A DNA stretch of 64,000 nt from the NCBI RefSeq assembly GCF_038005225.1, contig NZ_JBBOSU010000001.1, forward strand, positions 2,716,001 to 2,780,000. The letters are read 5' to 3'. Below, piece by piece: positions 34,357 through 43,552 of this stretch. The DNA is from Solibacillus sp. FSL K6-1523. Lineage in GTDB: Bacteria; Bacillota; Bacilli; Bacillales_A; Planococcaceae. Position 1 is the first letter of the stretch. Each line of letters opens with the position of its first letter. The notes beneath the pieces were generated by a model. It searched no databases. It saw nothing but the letters and a program-made list of their open reading frames with translations, and was not told the DNA's origin. A program made the translations under genes and the position numbers.

Positions 34357-35106
34357 CTACTTTTCAACAGGCTTAACTTCAATTTGATCCGCAACAAATT
34401 CATTCTTAGTTTTATCAAATTTATAGGTAATAATAAAATCAACTAAATATATTGGTGGTCCATATATTCCAATAGATCCTACAAGGTTCAATTTTATCTT
34501 TTGTTCTTCTAGAAAATAAGTGACTTGACTACCGAAAATAAGCTTATCCTGTTCTAACATTGAAATTTCTTGTGGATGGAACCCGAAACTAGATAAATCA
34601 AAATCATGTTCCTTTCCTTGAACTTTCACCGTCAGACCTATTGTATTCTCATCTTTTTTTACAATAGATGATTCAATATGGTCCGCAACAATTTCCTCGT
34701 AATTTTGAACCTTTATTTCATGTAACATTTTATTTACAATGTGAATATCAAAAGTACTTAACTCTGTTCCTCTACCTATGCTTAGAATAATTACAGCTTC
34801 CTTTTCTCCGTCCCCTGTAACATCCGTATAAAACACTTGCGGGGTAGTACCCGTATCACCTGGGTAATTCCAAGAAAGTTCTTTTTGATTTCCGTTAATA
34901 TCTAGCATTACACCATTTATATTTTCATATAATTTCACTTTTTTATCCTCAGAAATACCAATTAATTTTGCTTCTACCGTATCCTGTTGCGTTTCTTGCT
35001 GTTCACTAGAGAGCTCGTTAGAATCCTGTTTTTGTGTATTATCTGAACTACATCCTGAAAACATAACGGTGCTTAATAATAACAATGCACCAATTTCTTT
35101 TTTCAA
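34357..35106 (-). CDS. Lipoprotein with DVTGDGEKE motif
   Basis: 249 aa. Signal peptide with lipobox FSGC (Cys 19), then a Ser/Gln/Glu-rich linker. The body has YTDVTGDGEKEAVIIL (calcium-type loop) and ends LNLVGSIGIYGPPIYLVDFIITYKFD. The same order is present in 5675-6385 (DLNGDGEEELII, then MIITYEYRDE), so these are paralogues. TTG start behind GGGAG. Function unknown; an exported metal-binding protein is inferred. Confidence 0.72.
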   Translation of the reverse strand: MKKEIGALLLLSTVMFSGCSSDNTQKQDSNELSSEQQETQQDTVEAKLIGISEDKKVKLYENINGVMLDINGNQKELSWNYPGDTGTTPQVFYTDVTGDGEKEAVIILSIGRGTELSTFDIHIVNKMLHEIKVQNYEEIVADHIESSIVKKDENTIGLTVKVQGKEHDFDLSSFGFHPQEISMLEQDKLIFGSQVTYFLEEQKIKLNLVGSIGIYGPPIYLVDFIITYKFDKTKNEFVADQIEVKPVEK

Positions 35107-35282
35107 TCTAAATTGCTCCCTTCTTAAAGAATAAAAACACCTTATTATTATATCCTAAAAAAGGGAATTATTTATTTAATTCAAAGAAGTATACAAGAAT
35201 TTAAAAACAATGAAAGAATGACCAAACAAATAAAAATACGGCTTATGGAAATTATATAAAACGATATATAAAAAATGGTCAT

Positions 35283-35322
35283 AAAAATAGCCACAAAACG
35301 ATGATGTCACAATGTTTGTGGC
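35283..35322 (-). terminator. Terminator of the first PadR-DUF2812 operon
   Basis: GCCACAAA (35290-35297) pairs with TTTGTGGC (35315-35322). The minus strand continues TATTTTTAT. Confidence 0.7.
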
Positions 35323-35360
35323 TTACAAGTTTATTTCCAAAATCGCATCATTTTTACCTC

Positions 35361-35891
35361 CTACTGTAATCGTAATCGGCGATATGTTAATGCGATATAC
35401 ATACTAATACATGGGGCCATTAGCATTAAAGAAACTATAAAGAATACTTCAAACATCGCGCTAACTCCTCCACCTGTTATCAGCATCAAAACGTAAGTAA
35501 TTACTGTGAAACATACTGTCACCCAAACTGCAGGCATAATCGAGTTTTGTAGACGAAACAGCTTTTCTGCCTTCGTTTCTCTGTCCGAATAAATCGGCTC
35601 TGTTCCAACTGGTGCCTTAAATAAATGCGTATTAGTATGTTCATTTGAACAAACATGCTCCCAACCTGCAAAATCAAACATCGCAAAATATTCGTCTGTA
35701 TCGCCTTTTTCTAATTGATGAATGTCGATACTAAAGTCGACTAATTCTGGTTCTCCTTTTTCCATTTCATAGCCGATTGCCTTATAACGTTTAACATTCC
35801 AACCTTTGCTCGCAAACTTTTTTAATCGTTTTAAATCCCCTTTCTCAGAAAATGCAATGCCTCCTGAAGTGAAATATTTCGTTTTAGTCAT
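35361..35891 (-). CDS. DUF2812 membrane protein (module 1)
   Basis: 176 aa. N-terminal DUF2812 (residues 1-105: KYFTSGGIAFSEKGDLKRLKKFASKGWNVKRY, then FDFAGWEHVCSNEHTNTHLFKAP) and two C-terminal TMs (about 118-165). It overlaps the PadR gene by eight bases, an arrangement seen again at 41263-42671. PadR-DUF2812 pairs are common in Bacilli; the PadR senses something and controls the pair. What DUF2812 does is unknown. Confidence 0.87.
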   Translation of the reverse strand: MTKTKYFTSGGIAFSEKGDLKRLKKFASKGWNVKRYKAIGYEMEKGEPELVDFSIDIHQLEKGDTDEYFAMFDFAGWEHVCSNEHTNTHLFKAPVGTEPIYSDRETKAEKLFRLQNSIMPAVWVTVCFTVITYVLMLITGGGVSAMFEVFFIVSLMLMAPCISMYIALTYRRLRLQ

Positions 35892-36207
35892 GTGAAACTT
35901 CCCCCTTTAATTCGATTTGTGCAAAATGAATCATTTTTTGCCGTCGTTCTAGATCATGACGTAACACCGAGCGTCCTTTATCCGTCAATGTATATACTTT
36001 TCGACGCGAATCACTCTCGTCATAGAGCACAATATATTCCTCGCCTAATAACTTTTTAATATTCGTATAAAGCGATGCTGGACCAATTTTCACTTCGCCC
36101 CCTGTGAGCTCTTCAATTTCACTCATCACCGCATAACCATGTTTCGGCTGTGCAAAAGCTGCCATTATATAAAAAACCGAATCCGTTAGCTGTACGAAAG
36201 AATTCAT
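35884..36207 (-). CDS. PadR family transcriptional regulator (module 1)
   Basis: 107 aa with the PadR winged helix (AFAQPKHGYAVMSEIEELTGGEVKIGPASLYTNIKKLLGEEYI, then DSRRKVYTLTDKGR wing) and a short C-terminal dimer helix. ATG behind AGGAGGGG. A perfect palindrome sits between the -35 and -10 of its promoter, so strong autorepression is expected. Confidence 0.93.
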   Translation of the reverse strand: MNSFVQLTDSVFYIMAAFAQPKHGYAVMSEIEELTGGEVKIGPASLYTNIKKLLGEEYIVLYDESDSRRKVYTLTDKGRSVLRHDLERRQKMIHFAQIELKGEVSHD

Positions 36208-36224
36208 ATTTTGTTCCCCTCCTT

Positions 36225-36279
36225 ATATCACTTTATGATATATCTACAACCACTATATCACATAGTGATATAGTGTCAA
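36225..36279 (-). promoter_or_regulatory. PadR promoter and operator
   Basis: Minus-strand -35 TTGACA (36274-36279), a 16-base spacer and -10 TATAGT (36252-36257). CACTATATCAC (36251-36261) and GTGATATAGTG (36265-36275) form a perfect 11-bp palindrome across the core promoter. A second ATATCA/TGATAT pair lies at 36225-36241 between promoter and start. Confidence 0.8.
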
Positions 36280-36349
36280 TAAATTTTTGAATTATAGTTG
36301 TGGTTAAAATTCATAACACCTATATAAATAATTTCATTATTATAAAAAA

Positions 36350-36394
36350 AGCCGCCCCGAAATTTCCAATATTAATTGGATTTTTCGAAACAGC
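36350..36394 (-). terminator. Terminator of the zinc-ribbon membrane gene
   Basis: CGAAA..TCCAAT (left) pairs with ATTGGA..TTTCG (right), and the minus strand continues with a T-run (GGCTTTTTTT). It belongs to the same hairpin type as 4722-4780 and 12758-12802. Confidence 0.6.
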
Positions 36395-36505
36395 TATTTC
36401 ATTTATTAACAAATTAAACTAACTCTAACTAAGTGATTGATTCTTAGTTCTGCATTAAGCTATCTCATTACTTTTTAGTGCAGGCTTATCACTGTATTAA
36501 GATTA

Positions 36506-37117
36506 TTATATTTTATCCTCCGCAGGGTCAACTCTATAACTATGCGTCTCATTTCGCTTGCACTCTATTACAGGTACTCTCTTTGTTACTTCACGCTTAG
36601 TTCTACCATCATTGAAATGTCTAGTTACCCACTCCGCAGGTTTATTATAATATTTCATCTTTCCACCACATTTAGGACACTTATCAATGTGTATTTTTTC
36701 TAATGTCAATCTTCTGTCATAACCGCTAATAGCAAAATTAAAAAGTAATGGGTGTCTTGTTTGATTCTTAACAATTCTCCTTAGAGAAACAAAAATTACA
36801 AATAAGAAAATCAAAAACATAAACATTATTATATATGATTGTATCTTAAGGGGAGATGTTAGATCCTGAGATTTGAAGAAATCCACACCACCTTTCAATA
36901 TTTTCCCAATAGGAAACACTCCAAGTATCCCAATAGCTACGCTAAGCCATGATAACATAGCCATGGTGATAGGGCTTCGCCATACTGGCACTGGGTTATA
37001 ATTTACCTTTTCCTTATAAGTATTATCTACATTATTGATTACATTTCCTGCAACAATTTGTGTTGGACCATTAAAATTTGTTTTTCCATTAAAGTTATTT
37101 TTATTATTTTTCCCCAT
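36506..37117 (-). CDS. Two-TM protein with zinc-ribbon-like end, unknown
   Basis: 203 aa. The Asn/Gly-rich N-terminus (NNFNGKTNFNGPTQIVAGNVIN) is followed by TMs at about 52-74 and 93-112. The C-terminal domain shows CPKCGGK (Cys 147, 150) and IECKRNETHSY (Cys 176, His 182), a zinc-ribbon arrangement. Family not recognised. It is in the AT-rich island between the two PadR modules, on the same strand as the HEPN-like gene but separated from it by about 740 bp, so a separate transcript is likely. Confidence 0.65.
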   Translation of the reverse strand: MGKNNKNNFNGKTNFNGPTQIVAGNVINNVDNTYKEKVNYNPVPVWRSPITMAMLSWLSVAIGILGVFPIGKILKGGVDFFKSQDLTSPLKIQSYIIMFMFLIFLFVIFVSLRRIVKNQTRHPLLFNFAISGYDRRLTLEKIHIDKCPKCGGKMKYYNKPAEWVTRHFNDGRTKREVTKRVPVIECKRNETHSYRVDPAEDKI

Positions 37118-37856
37118 ATCTACCTCTCAAAATTCTAGTTATTCTACTTTTTAATTATTTTTTTACTTTTCTCTGACTTTGATGATTTCTATAATACTTT
37201 TACCTTTGAGATAAAGGTAAAAAATCTGCTGAACATTTTAGCATTTGTAACTTTGATAGGAAGACTATCATCACTAGCATTTAATAACTATATCATTTGC
37301 AACTATTAAGCTTTGAGATACCTTGAGTAGCACGATACTTGCTACTCCCATTTAATATTATCAATTCTAGATGCATTTTCCGCTTGTGCGATAAATTTAT
37401 TTTAGAAAATCATTATGTAACTATCCACATTACTGGTATTCAAATATTTTTTATTAAAATATACCAATATCATTATAGACCTTTAATATATTTAGAACAT
37501 CTAAAAACTCAAATTTATCTCTTCTAAATCTTATTATGCTTTTCCTGAGATTAATTTCTAGGTTATGGGCATGACAATCATACTTGTAAATTCTTTTTGT
37601 GGTGAGTTAGTTTTGCTAAAGGTGATTTCCTAGTATCTACCAACAAAAAGCGATTGAGATTTGGTAAATGTCAATCTTGTGCTGTATAGCAGTTTAATCA
37701 TTTATCACCATTTGAACTGACCTAGTAGTAAATACCCCTTTTCCCTTTGGAGTTTTTGCTGATAGAAAATGTACTTTTACTTATCGGACGCATCACTTTA
37801 TAATAATAAAAAAATTAATTAAATCACATAAATAAAACTTTTAACATAATAGCTGA
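37118..37856. other. Gene-poor AT-rich stretch
   Basis: No frame with a credible ribosome binding site was seen. GAGTAGCA/TGCTACTC forms a hairpin at 37325-37347. Otherwise low-complexity sequence, possibly decayed. Confidence 0.4.
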
Positions 37857-37949
37857 TTAAATTTCTAAAATCAGACCAGTACGTTCTGTCTTGTCATTAT
37901 TTAGAAAATACGGGTCTATACGAATGCTATTTAAACTTAATATTCCCAT
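37857..37949 (-). CDS. 30-aa small ORF with strong ribosome binding site
   Basis: ATG 37949 follows GGGGAGG with five bases between. The 30-aa product is MGILSLNSIRIDPYFLNNDK and ten more residues, then TAA. It begins 81 bp after the stop of the 641-aa gene. Only the strong ribosome binding site and position support it. It could also be the start of a degraded larger gene. Confidence 0.4.
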   Translation of the reverse strand: MGILSLNSIRIDPYFLNNDKTERTGLILEI

Positions 37950-38030
37950 CAAATCCTCCCCTTTTACAACTTCAATGAAAATAATGCAATATAATTATTG
38001 GGTCATTTTATCTACTTGAGCCTATTTAAT

Positions 38031-39956
38031 TCAATTCATACTTTCCTTTGTATTATTATCCTCAGCTATACAAAATTCTTCATTAATTTTTAAAACTATA
38101 CATATTAATAACCTTAATCCAATCAAATAGTTTTGCTTATGTTGTTCATCGTCTAACAATACCTGCCTACGATGCATATATTTATTTCGAAGTTGTAATC
38201 CATTTTGAAACTGATGATTATTTAAATAATAGTCAAAATAGTTCTGTTCTAATTTAGAAAACAGCTTACATTCAGTTTCTACTAACCCCTCTCTAATTAA
38301 TTGATCAATTTCAATTTGAATTTGTTTACTTAGCCTTTGATAAATAATTACTTCATTTTTATATAAATTGTGCAGAAGAGCAATTTTATTTGGATTATTC
38401 CATTTTATAAACCCCATAGGATCTTGAATTATATAATTTAATTCTATTAGCTGCTGCAATTTCCCTCTTTGGTAATTATGAAACTGTTCAACCTTAAGCT
38501 TATTAAAATTAATTAATTCAAAAAAGCAATTTCCTTTTAAATGCTCATCAATATAATTTAAGCTGGCTTGATCAGAAAACAGTTGGAACATTATATAATT
38601 CAATTCTCGTTTCGCATAAATGTACTTACTATCTACTAAACTAGGAACCTGGCTAAATAATATACTGTGTGAATTCATTTCAATTAATTCTTGATCAATA
38701 TTTTTATATTTCACATAAGCATCAAATTGAACTAAAACATATTCTATTTCCGCAAAAATAGCTAAACACTTTTCTTTGTACGTTGCGTATTTAGATGGCA
38801 ATTCAACAATATAATTATCTACCGAATATTCCTCTTTAACATACACGTTAAAATACCATTCCAGTACTCTTTCAAGTTCAACTTCCTTCGACATCAATAA
38901 CTCGTAATACAAATTAAATTTCATTTGACTAAACATTTCTTTTGAACCAAACGTATGATTTGTTTTGTAATCATATCTCCCTGTTATTCCAATTGCATTT
39001 TCTAATGCACTAGCTTCTGATTGCAAATTAACCATCGAAATTCTGCCATTCGAATCCAAGTAGCTAAATAACCATATAAAATTATAAAGAATTGTGAAAT
39101 AATCGAGCTCTTCCTCTAACCAATTTTTATCAAAGTAAATTCTAAATTGTCCTTCTTTACCATTAATATCAGCGGTCATAGGTGCCTCTAAATCTCGTTT
39201 AAAAGCCACCATATGCTCGAATTGTATCCCCCCTCCTTGTGTTTTAAAATATTGTTCCCTAAGTTTTTCTGCTTTTCTTTTAGCCTTTAGCTTTAATTCT
39301 CCAGTAATAATAAATCCTTTAGTACTACGCGCAGTCACTATCAAATCTACATAATTTAAATTTACCTCTAATGAATCAATGTACTCATCAATAATATTGT
39401 TTAACTCTGCATCACTATAACTCGGTAAATATATATGCTTTTCCTTGCTAGATTCATTCAGAAATTTATCAATAATAAGTTCAGCGTTTGATGGGTTTTC
39501 TAATAATAAGTCCCTAGTAATATCATTGTAAAATTCTACAAATCTTTTATTGTGACAGATGGTATATATACTGAATATTTTCTCGTCAATCCAATTTCTA
39601 AGATATTCCTCTGATACTCTTATTTCAAGTTTGTATTTAAAAAACAAATCTAAAAAATCCTCTTTAAAATTAAATTGTAAGTCCTTTAGTTCCTCTAATA
39701 TTTGAACATCTTTTAATTCACTGAAGTAACGAGCAATAAACCCTTTTACCGTTTTATTTACTTCGTTTATCTGTGCTTTATCCCAATTATCTAGATACAA
39801 CCTATTTTCAATATACTTTGTACAATTATATAATTCTATGATTTGATTTAATGTATATGAAGATTCAATTTGAAACTGAATATAAATTTCTCCAACCTTC
39901 TTCAAATTCCACCCTACAGCGATATCATTCACACTATAAAACTTCACTTCTTTCAT
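38031..39956 (-). CDS. 641-aa protein with C-terminal HEPN-like R-x4-H motif
   Basis: Large soluble, mostly helical protein, with no TM or signal. I do not recognise residues 1-560. Near the C-terminus LQLRNKYMHRRQ (Arg 590, His 595) followed by a long hydrophobic helix (YLIGLRLLICIVLKINEEF) resembles the last two helices of HEPN domains. There R-x4-6-H is the RNase active site, often as LRN..xH. HEPN proteins are frequent toxins or abortive-infection effectors. It is 64 bp after a two-TM coiled protein gene and precedes a 30-aa ORF. The island is AT-rich and lies between two PadR modules. HEPN call is inferred from one motif. Confidence 0.5.
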   Translation of the reverse strand: MKEVKFYSVNDIAVGWNLKKVGEIYIQFQIESSYTLNQIIELYNCTKYIENRLYLDNWDKAQINEVNKTVKGFIARYFSELKDVQILEELKDLQFNFKEDFLDLFFKYKLEIRVSEEYLRNWIDEKIFSIYTICHNKRFVEFYNDITRDLLLENPSNAELIIDKFLNESSKEKHIYLPSYSDAELNNIIDEYIDSLEVNLNYVDLIVTARSTKGFIITGELKLKAKRKAEKLREQYFKTQGGGIQFEHMVAFKRDLEAPMTADINGKEGQFRIYFDKNWLEEELDYFTILYNFIWLFSYLDSNGRISMVNLQSEASALENAIGITGRYDYKTNHTFGSKEMFSQMKFNLYYELLMSKEVELERVLEWYFNVYVKEEYSVDNYIVELPSKYATYKEKCLAIFAEIEYVLVQFDAYVKYKNIDQELIEMNSHSILFSQVPSLVDSKYIYAKRELNYIMFQLFSDQASLNYIDEHLKGNCFFELINFNKLKVEQFHNYQRGKLQQLIELNYIIQDPMGFIKWNNPNKIALLHNLYKNEVIIYQRLSKQIQIEIDQLIREGLVETECKLFSKLEQNYFDYYLNNHQFQNGLQLRNKYMHRRQVLLDDEQHKQNYLIGLRLLICIVLKINEEFCIAEDNNTKESMN

Positions 39957-40020
39957 AGAACCTCTCCCCCCTTAATAGTAAAAAACACCACAATATTATA
40001 TTACTTCATTTCATGCTATT

Positions 40021-40791
40021 TTATTTAACTTTTCCGTCAATCCCATAGAGTTTCGTAGGCGTAAACAGTACAAATTCGTCTACATCAATTTTTCCTTCTA
40101 AAATATTTTCTATTTGTGTAGATTTTGATTGCAAGACGCTATATATTTTATTAGCTTTTTCTAAAATGTATGGAAGTTCTTTATAATAATCTTCCTTTTC
40201 CTTAACCATATTTTCAACTTCTGCTATTAAAAGTTTATATTTATTCCTATTTTCATTATATAAGCTGAATAGTGGCGAACCTTCCAAAGCTACATCATAT
40301 TCAAACACATCGCTCATCCGCTTAAAACTTTCTTGGAATTTTAATAATTCTTTAAGCAAAATAGAATCTGATAAACCGTTTATTTCATTCCAACGATTCC
40401 ATTCCAAAGCGTCGAATATAATTATTAAACTTCGAAAACCACCATTTCTTTCAAAGGCCATTCTATATCCTAAAGAATCCTTCTTCTCTTCTATCACTCG
40501 TAATTGAGCAATTATCTTTTCGAATTCAAGAATTAAATTTATGTAAATTGGTAACTCTTTGGATAGCATATTTACTCTACCTATTTTTCTCTCTTTCTCA
40601 ATTTGATTTCTTGCTACTAAATAAGCACCTAGTGCTCCCAAGCCACCACCAATCATGCTTAATAACCCACCAATAATTGTGGCTTTATTTGCATTATCGA
40701 TACCGAAAACTTGAATTAATGCAGCATACATTGCAATCATAAATGCAATAATTGCGGCAATTATTACGCCCATTGATACTTTGTTAAACAT
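40021..40791 (-). CDS. Two-TM membrane protein with coiled cytoplasmic part
   Basis: 256 aa. TM helices at about 6-28 and 39-60 (GGLLSMIGGGLGALGAYLVA) are followed by a charged helical region to the end. ATG behind GAGGTTG. First gene of a likely two-gene operon with the 641-aa HEPN-like protein. Membrane anchor plus helical sensor is a common design for partners of effector proteins; this is inference. Family not recognised. Confidence 0.65.
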   Translation of the reverse strand: MFNKVSMGVIIAAIIAFMIAMYAALIQVFGIDNANKATIIGGLLSMIGGGLGALGAYLVARNQIEKERKIGRVNMLSKELPIYINLILEFEKIIAQLRVIEEKKDSLGYRMAFERNGGFRSLIIIFDALEWNRWNEINGLSDSILLKELLKFQESFKRMSDVFEYDVALEGSPLFSLYNENRNKYKLLIAEVENMVKEKEDYYKELPYILEKANKIYSVLQSKSTQIENILEGKIDVDEFVLFTPTKLYGIDGKVK

Positions 40792-41262
40792 TACAATCCA
40801 ACCTCGCTTTTTTAAAAATCATAATATTACTCTAGCCCAATGTCTCAATAATCTTTTGATATATAACTCCATATAAATTTGTTAATAGATATATTTTGTC
40901 CATATTAAAATAGAAGTCGTATAACTTCTATTATTTAAAGATTAATGTAAAAAATAAGATCCATTACCAAAATCACCTTTTAAACAAAACTATCAACTAA
41001 CTATTTATAACTACACTTGATCAGAGTTATTTTATATGAGATATATAGTTTTCTATATTCTCTTTAATGTAGAGTAACTTAACGTGAAGCCGTAGTAAAT
41101 ACTCTGCGTCCCCCAGACTCCAATACAACTATTACAATTTAACTATAATTCAATAAGCCATCACTTCATAATAATTCGTGAGCATTAACCTTTTACATTT
41201 CAAAAAAAGAACTCACCCCATGGATGAATCCCATTTCAATATTTTAGAAATAGTTGACTTCC
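40792..41262. other. Intergenic region upstream of the island operon
   Basis: It must hold the promoter of the operon starting at 40791. No convincing -35/-10 pair, repeat or gene was seen. Confidence 0.4.
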
Positions 41263-42351
41263 TTACAAACTTTCTTCTAAATCCAATAACTTTCTTTCAT
41301 TAAAATAGCTAAAAAAAGCTTTAATCCAAATCGTTAACCATAAAATGAACGCGACACCATTTAGGATTAAGCTAAATGTGCTTCCTGTAAATTGCTCAAC
41401 TAATTCGAATCCATTTACCTTCACATTGAAGTAAATATTCATTCCCATAATAAATAGGAATACCAAGGACATGGCCGTTGTAAATACGAACAAGCGTCTT
41501 AACACTTGCAATTTTTCCTCTTTTACATACGTTAGCATCGGCTTTTCTTCATCTTCCTGGTACGGCATAGCCCATATCGTTGTATTCCAAAATGTGGAAC
41601 TCGTCGTAAATTTCAACTGCCAGCCCATCTCTTTATGCAGCTGGAAATAACTTTGATTGATTGATTTTTCATAGCCAATTTCATAGCTTATTTTTTCACT
41701 TTTCCTCGGAATAAAGTAAAAAAAGATATTGCCCGCTCGTTCTAGTTCATAGCCTCGCTCAAATATTTCATATAGCCATTTTTTCGTCTTATACGGATTG
41801 TACATCCAGCCGAAAGACATTTTTCTTATCGCTTTCTCACTTTCAGTCATTTTTTGAATTCCGAGATATTGTTTTTCCTTCTTGCGGAATTTCATTAAAA
41901 GAAACATGTCACCTACAAATAAAGCACCAAATGTCATGAAAATGGCTAATGTAATGTCGAATAAAAAATTAGTTGACGTTAAAACAAGGAGGAATATTAG
42001 CGGCATAATAATCATCGGTGCAAGAAGTGTGGAAACAATTAAAAATGTGTAAAAATGAGTGCGTAACCGTTTAAAAACGTTCTCCCTAGATGGAAAAATC
42101 TGTGCTTGTTGCGCCTCATAAATCGTCCAATTGCCTAAACTCGTTGAACGTTCCCACCCTGCTCGCATTAATCCCGCTTCATTCGAATGTAAATCAATCG
42201 CATACGTTTGTTTTTTCGGTGCACCTTCCACAAACTCAAAATGACTCAAAAAATTTAATTTTTTAACAAACTGCCCTTTGCCCGCCATTTCACTTAGCCA
42301 TTGTTCCGTCTCTTCAATTTGGTAACTCCAAAACGGTCGCCATTTTTTCAT
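41263..42351 (-). CDS. DUF2812 membrane protein (module 2)
   Basis: 362 aa, a longer relative of the module 1 protein. It starts WRPFWSYQIEETEQWLSEMAGKGQFVKKL (DUF2812) and has two TMs at about 100-155. A second DUF2812-like unit begins near FGWMYNPYKTKKWLYEIFERGYELERAG, then two more TMs (about 285-305 and 325-350). So it is a duplicated form. It overlaps the PadR gene by four bases (ATGA). Function unknown. Confidence 0.83.
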   Translation of the reverse strand: MKKWRPFWSYQIEETEQWLSEMAGKGQFVKKLNFLSHFEFVEGAPKKQTYAIDLHSNEAGLMRAGWERSTSLGNWTIYEAQQAQIFPSRENVFKRLRTHFYTFLIVSTLLAPMIIMPLIFLLVLTSTNFLFDITLAIFMTFGALFVGDMFLLMKFRKKEKQYLGIQKMTESEKAIRKMSFGWMYNPYKTKKWLYEIFERGYELERAGNIFFYFIPRKSEKISYEIGYEKSINQSYFQLHKEMGWQLKFTTSSTFWNTTIWAMPYQEDEEKPMLTYVKEEKLQVLRRLFVFTTAMSLVFLFIMGMNIYFNVKVNGFELVEQFTGSTFSLILNGVAFILWLTIWIKAFFSYFNERKLLDLEESL

Positions 42352-42671
42352 TCCTTGCCCTCCTCGAACTGAATAATATGGTCATGTAACTCTTTAATTC
42401 GCTGCATTTCCCGCTGTAAAACTTGTTGTCCTAATGGTGTGATTTCATAAATCGTTTTGCGCTCTTCATCTGAAAAAAGGACGATGAGCGCATCATTTTG
42501 CATCTTCATGAGCGTGCCATAAATTGTGCCTGATCCGAGCTTTAGCCGACCATTTGTGAGTGCTTCAATATTTTTGATAATACCGTACCCGTGTCGTGGC
42601 TCTGTTAGTGAAAACAAAATATAAAAGGCGGTTTCTGTCATTGGATGATATTTTTTAAACACTTTATCCAT
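42348..42671 (-). CDS. PadR family transcriptional regulator (module 2)
   Basis: 107 aa, winged helix LFSLTEPRHGYGIIKNIEALTNGRLKLGSGTIYGTLMKMQNDALI, wing EERKTIYEITPLGQQVL. It is clearly a paralogue of 35884-36207. ATG behind GAGGAGGGG. The promoter overlaps an inverted repeat (42684-42718), as in module 1. Confidence 0.92.
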   Translation of the reverse strand: MDKVFKKYHPMTETAFYILFSLTEPRHGYGIIKNIEALTNGRLKLGSGTIYGTLMKMQNDALIVLFSDEERKTIYEITPLGQQVLQREMQRIKELHDHIIQFEEGKE

Positions 42672-42683
42672 AAGCCCCTCCTC

Positions 42684-42718
42684 TATGTCGTATCTCGACT
42701 ATATCACGACGCGACATA
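42684..42718 (-). promoter_or_regulatory. PadR promoter/operator (module 2)
   Basis: TATGTCG (42684-42690) and CGACATA (42712-42718) form an inverted repeat around GTGATATAGTCGAG-type sequence. On the minus strand TATAGT acts as -10 with TTGAAT 18 bases upstream. Confidence 0.55.
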
Positions 42719-42844
42719 TTAATTCAATAATTTCCTACAACTTATTACTTCTCCATTGCAATGTAACCATACTTTCCATTACGATAAGTGAAACATCCTT
42801 GAATAACCTTTTCTCATGGATAAAATTAGATAGGTGGCTTTTAT

Positions 42845-43552
42845 ATGACGCAAATTTTAATTATTGAAGATGAACAGCAAATTGCACGTGTGCTGCAATT
42901 AGAGCTTGGCTTTGAAGGCTATGAAACAACGATTGCGCATACTGGAACAGCTGGGTTATTGGCTTTTCATGAAGGTAATTTCGAATTAATTTTATTAGAT
43001 ATTATGTTGCCTGAATTAAACGGGCTTGAGGTATTGAAGCGTATTCGTAAGCACAATGAAACGATCCCGGTCATTTTACTGACAGCGAAAGGCGAAATAC
43101 AAGATAAAGTTACAGGTCTTGATTATGGGGCAAATGATTATATGACGAAGCCGTTTGAATTTGATGAGCTACTTGCCCGAATCCGTGTGGCGCTGCGGTT
43201 TTCATCTAAAACAAATGCTCCAGAAATACTGACACACACATACGAATTTGCCGGCTTAACATTAAATGAGGAAACACGTGAAGTATCGCGTCATAACAAT
43301 CAAATCGACTTAACTCCCCGTGAATTTGACTTGTTGACACATTTCATCAAACACCCAAAACTCGTTCAATCACGCGAGCAGCTATTAAATGCCGTTTGGG
43401 GCTTTGACTATTACGGTGATACAAATGTTGTAGATGTTTATGTTCGTTATTTACGTCAAAAAGTTGAGGTAAATTTAAATCTCCCTTCCCTATTACATAC
43501 CGTTCGTGGCGTCGGCTATGTATTAAAGGAGTCGGCTGCGAATGAAACTTAA
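42845..43552 (+). CDS. OmpR-family response regulator
   Basis: 235 aa. Receiver domain: acidic IIEDEQQ, phospho-acceptor Asp 52 (LILLDIMLPELNG), LLTAKG and Lys 102 (MTKPFEF). The C-terminal winged helix (about 135-230) ends in DVYVRYLRQKVEVN..LHTVRGVGYVL. It overlaps the kinase gene by 11 bp. It is followed by two PepSY genes, one in the operon and one next to it; these are likely targets or accessory proteins. Stimulus unknown. Confidence 0.94.
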   Translation: MTQILIIEDEQQIARVLQLELGFEGYETTIAHTGTAGLLAFHEGNFELILLDIMLPELNGLEVLKRIRKHNETIPVILLTAKGEIQDKVTGLDYGANDYMTKPFEFDELLARIRVALRFSSKTNAPEILTHTYEFAGLTLNEETREVSRHNNQIDLTPREFDLLTHFIKHPKLVQSREQLLNAVWGFDYYGDTNVVDVYVRYLRQKVEVNLNLPSLLHTVRGVGYVLKESAANET

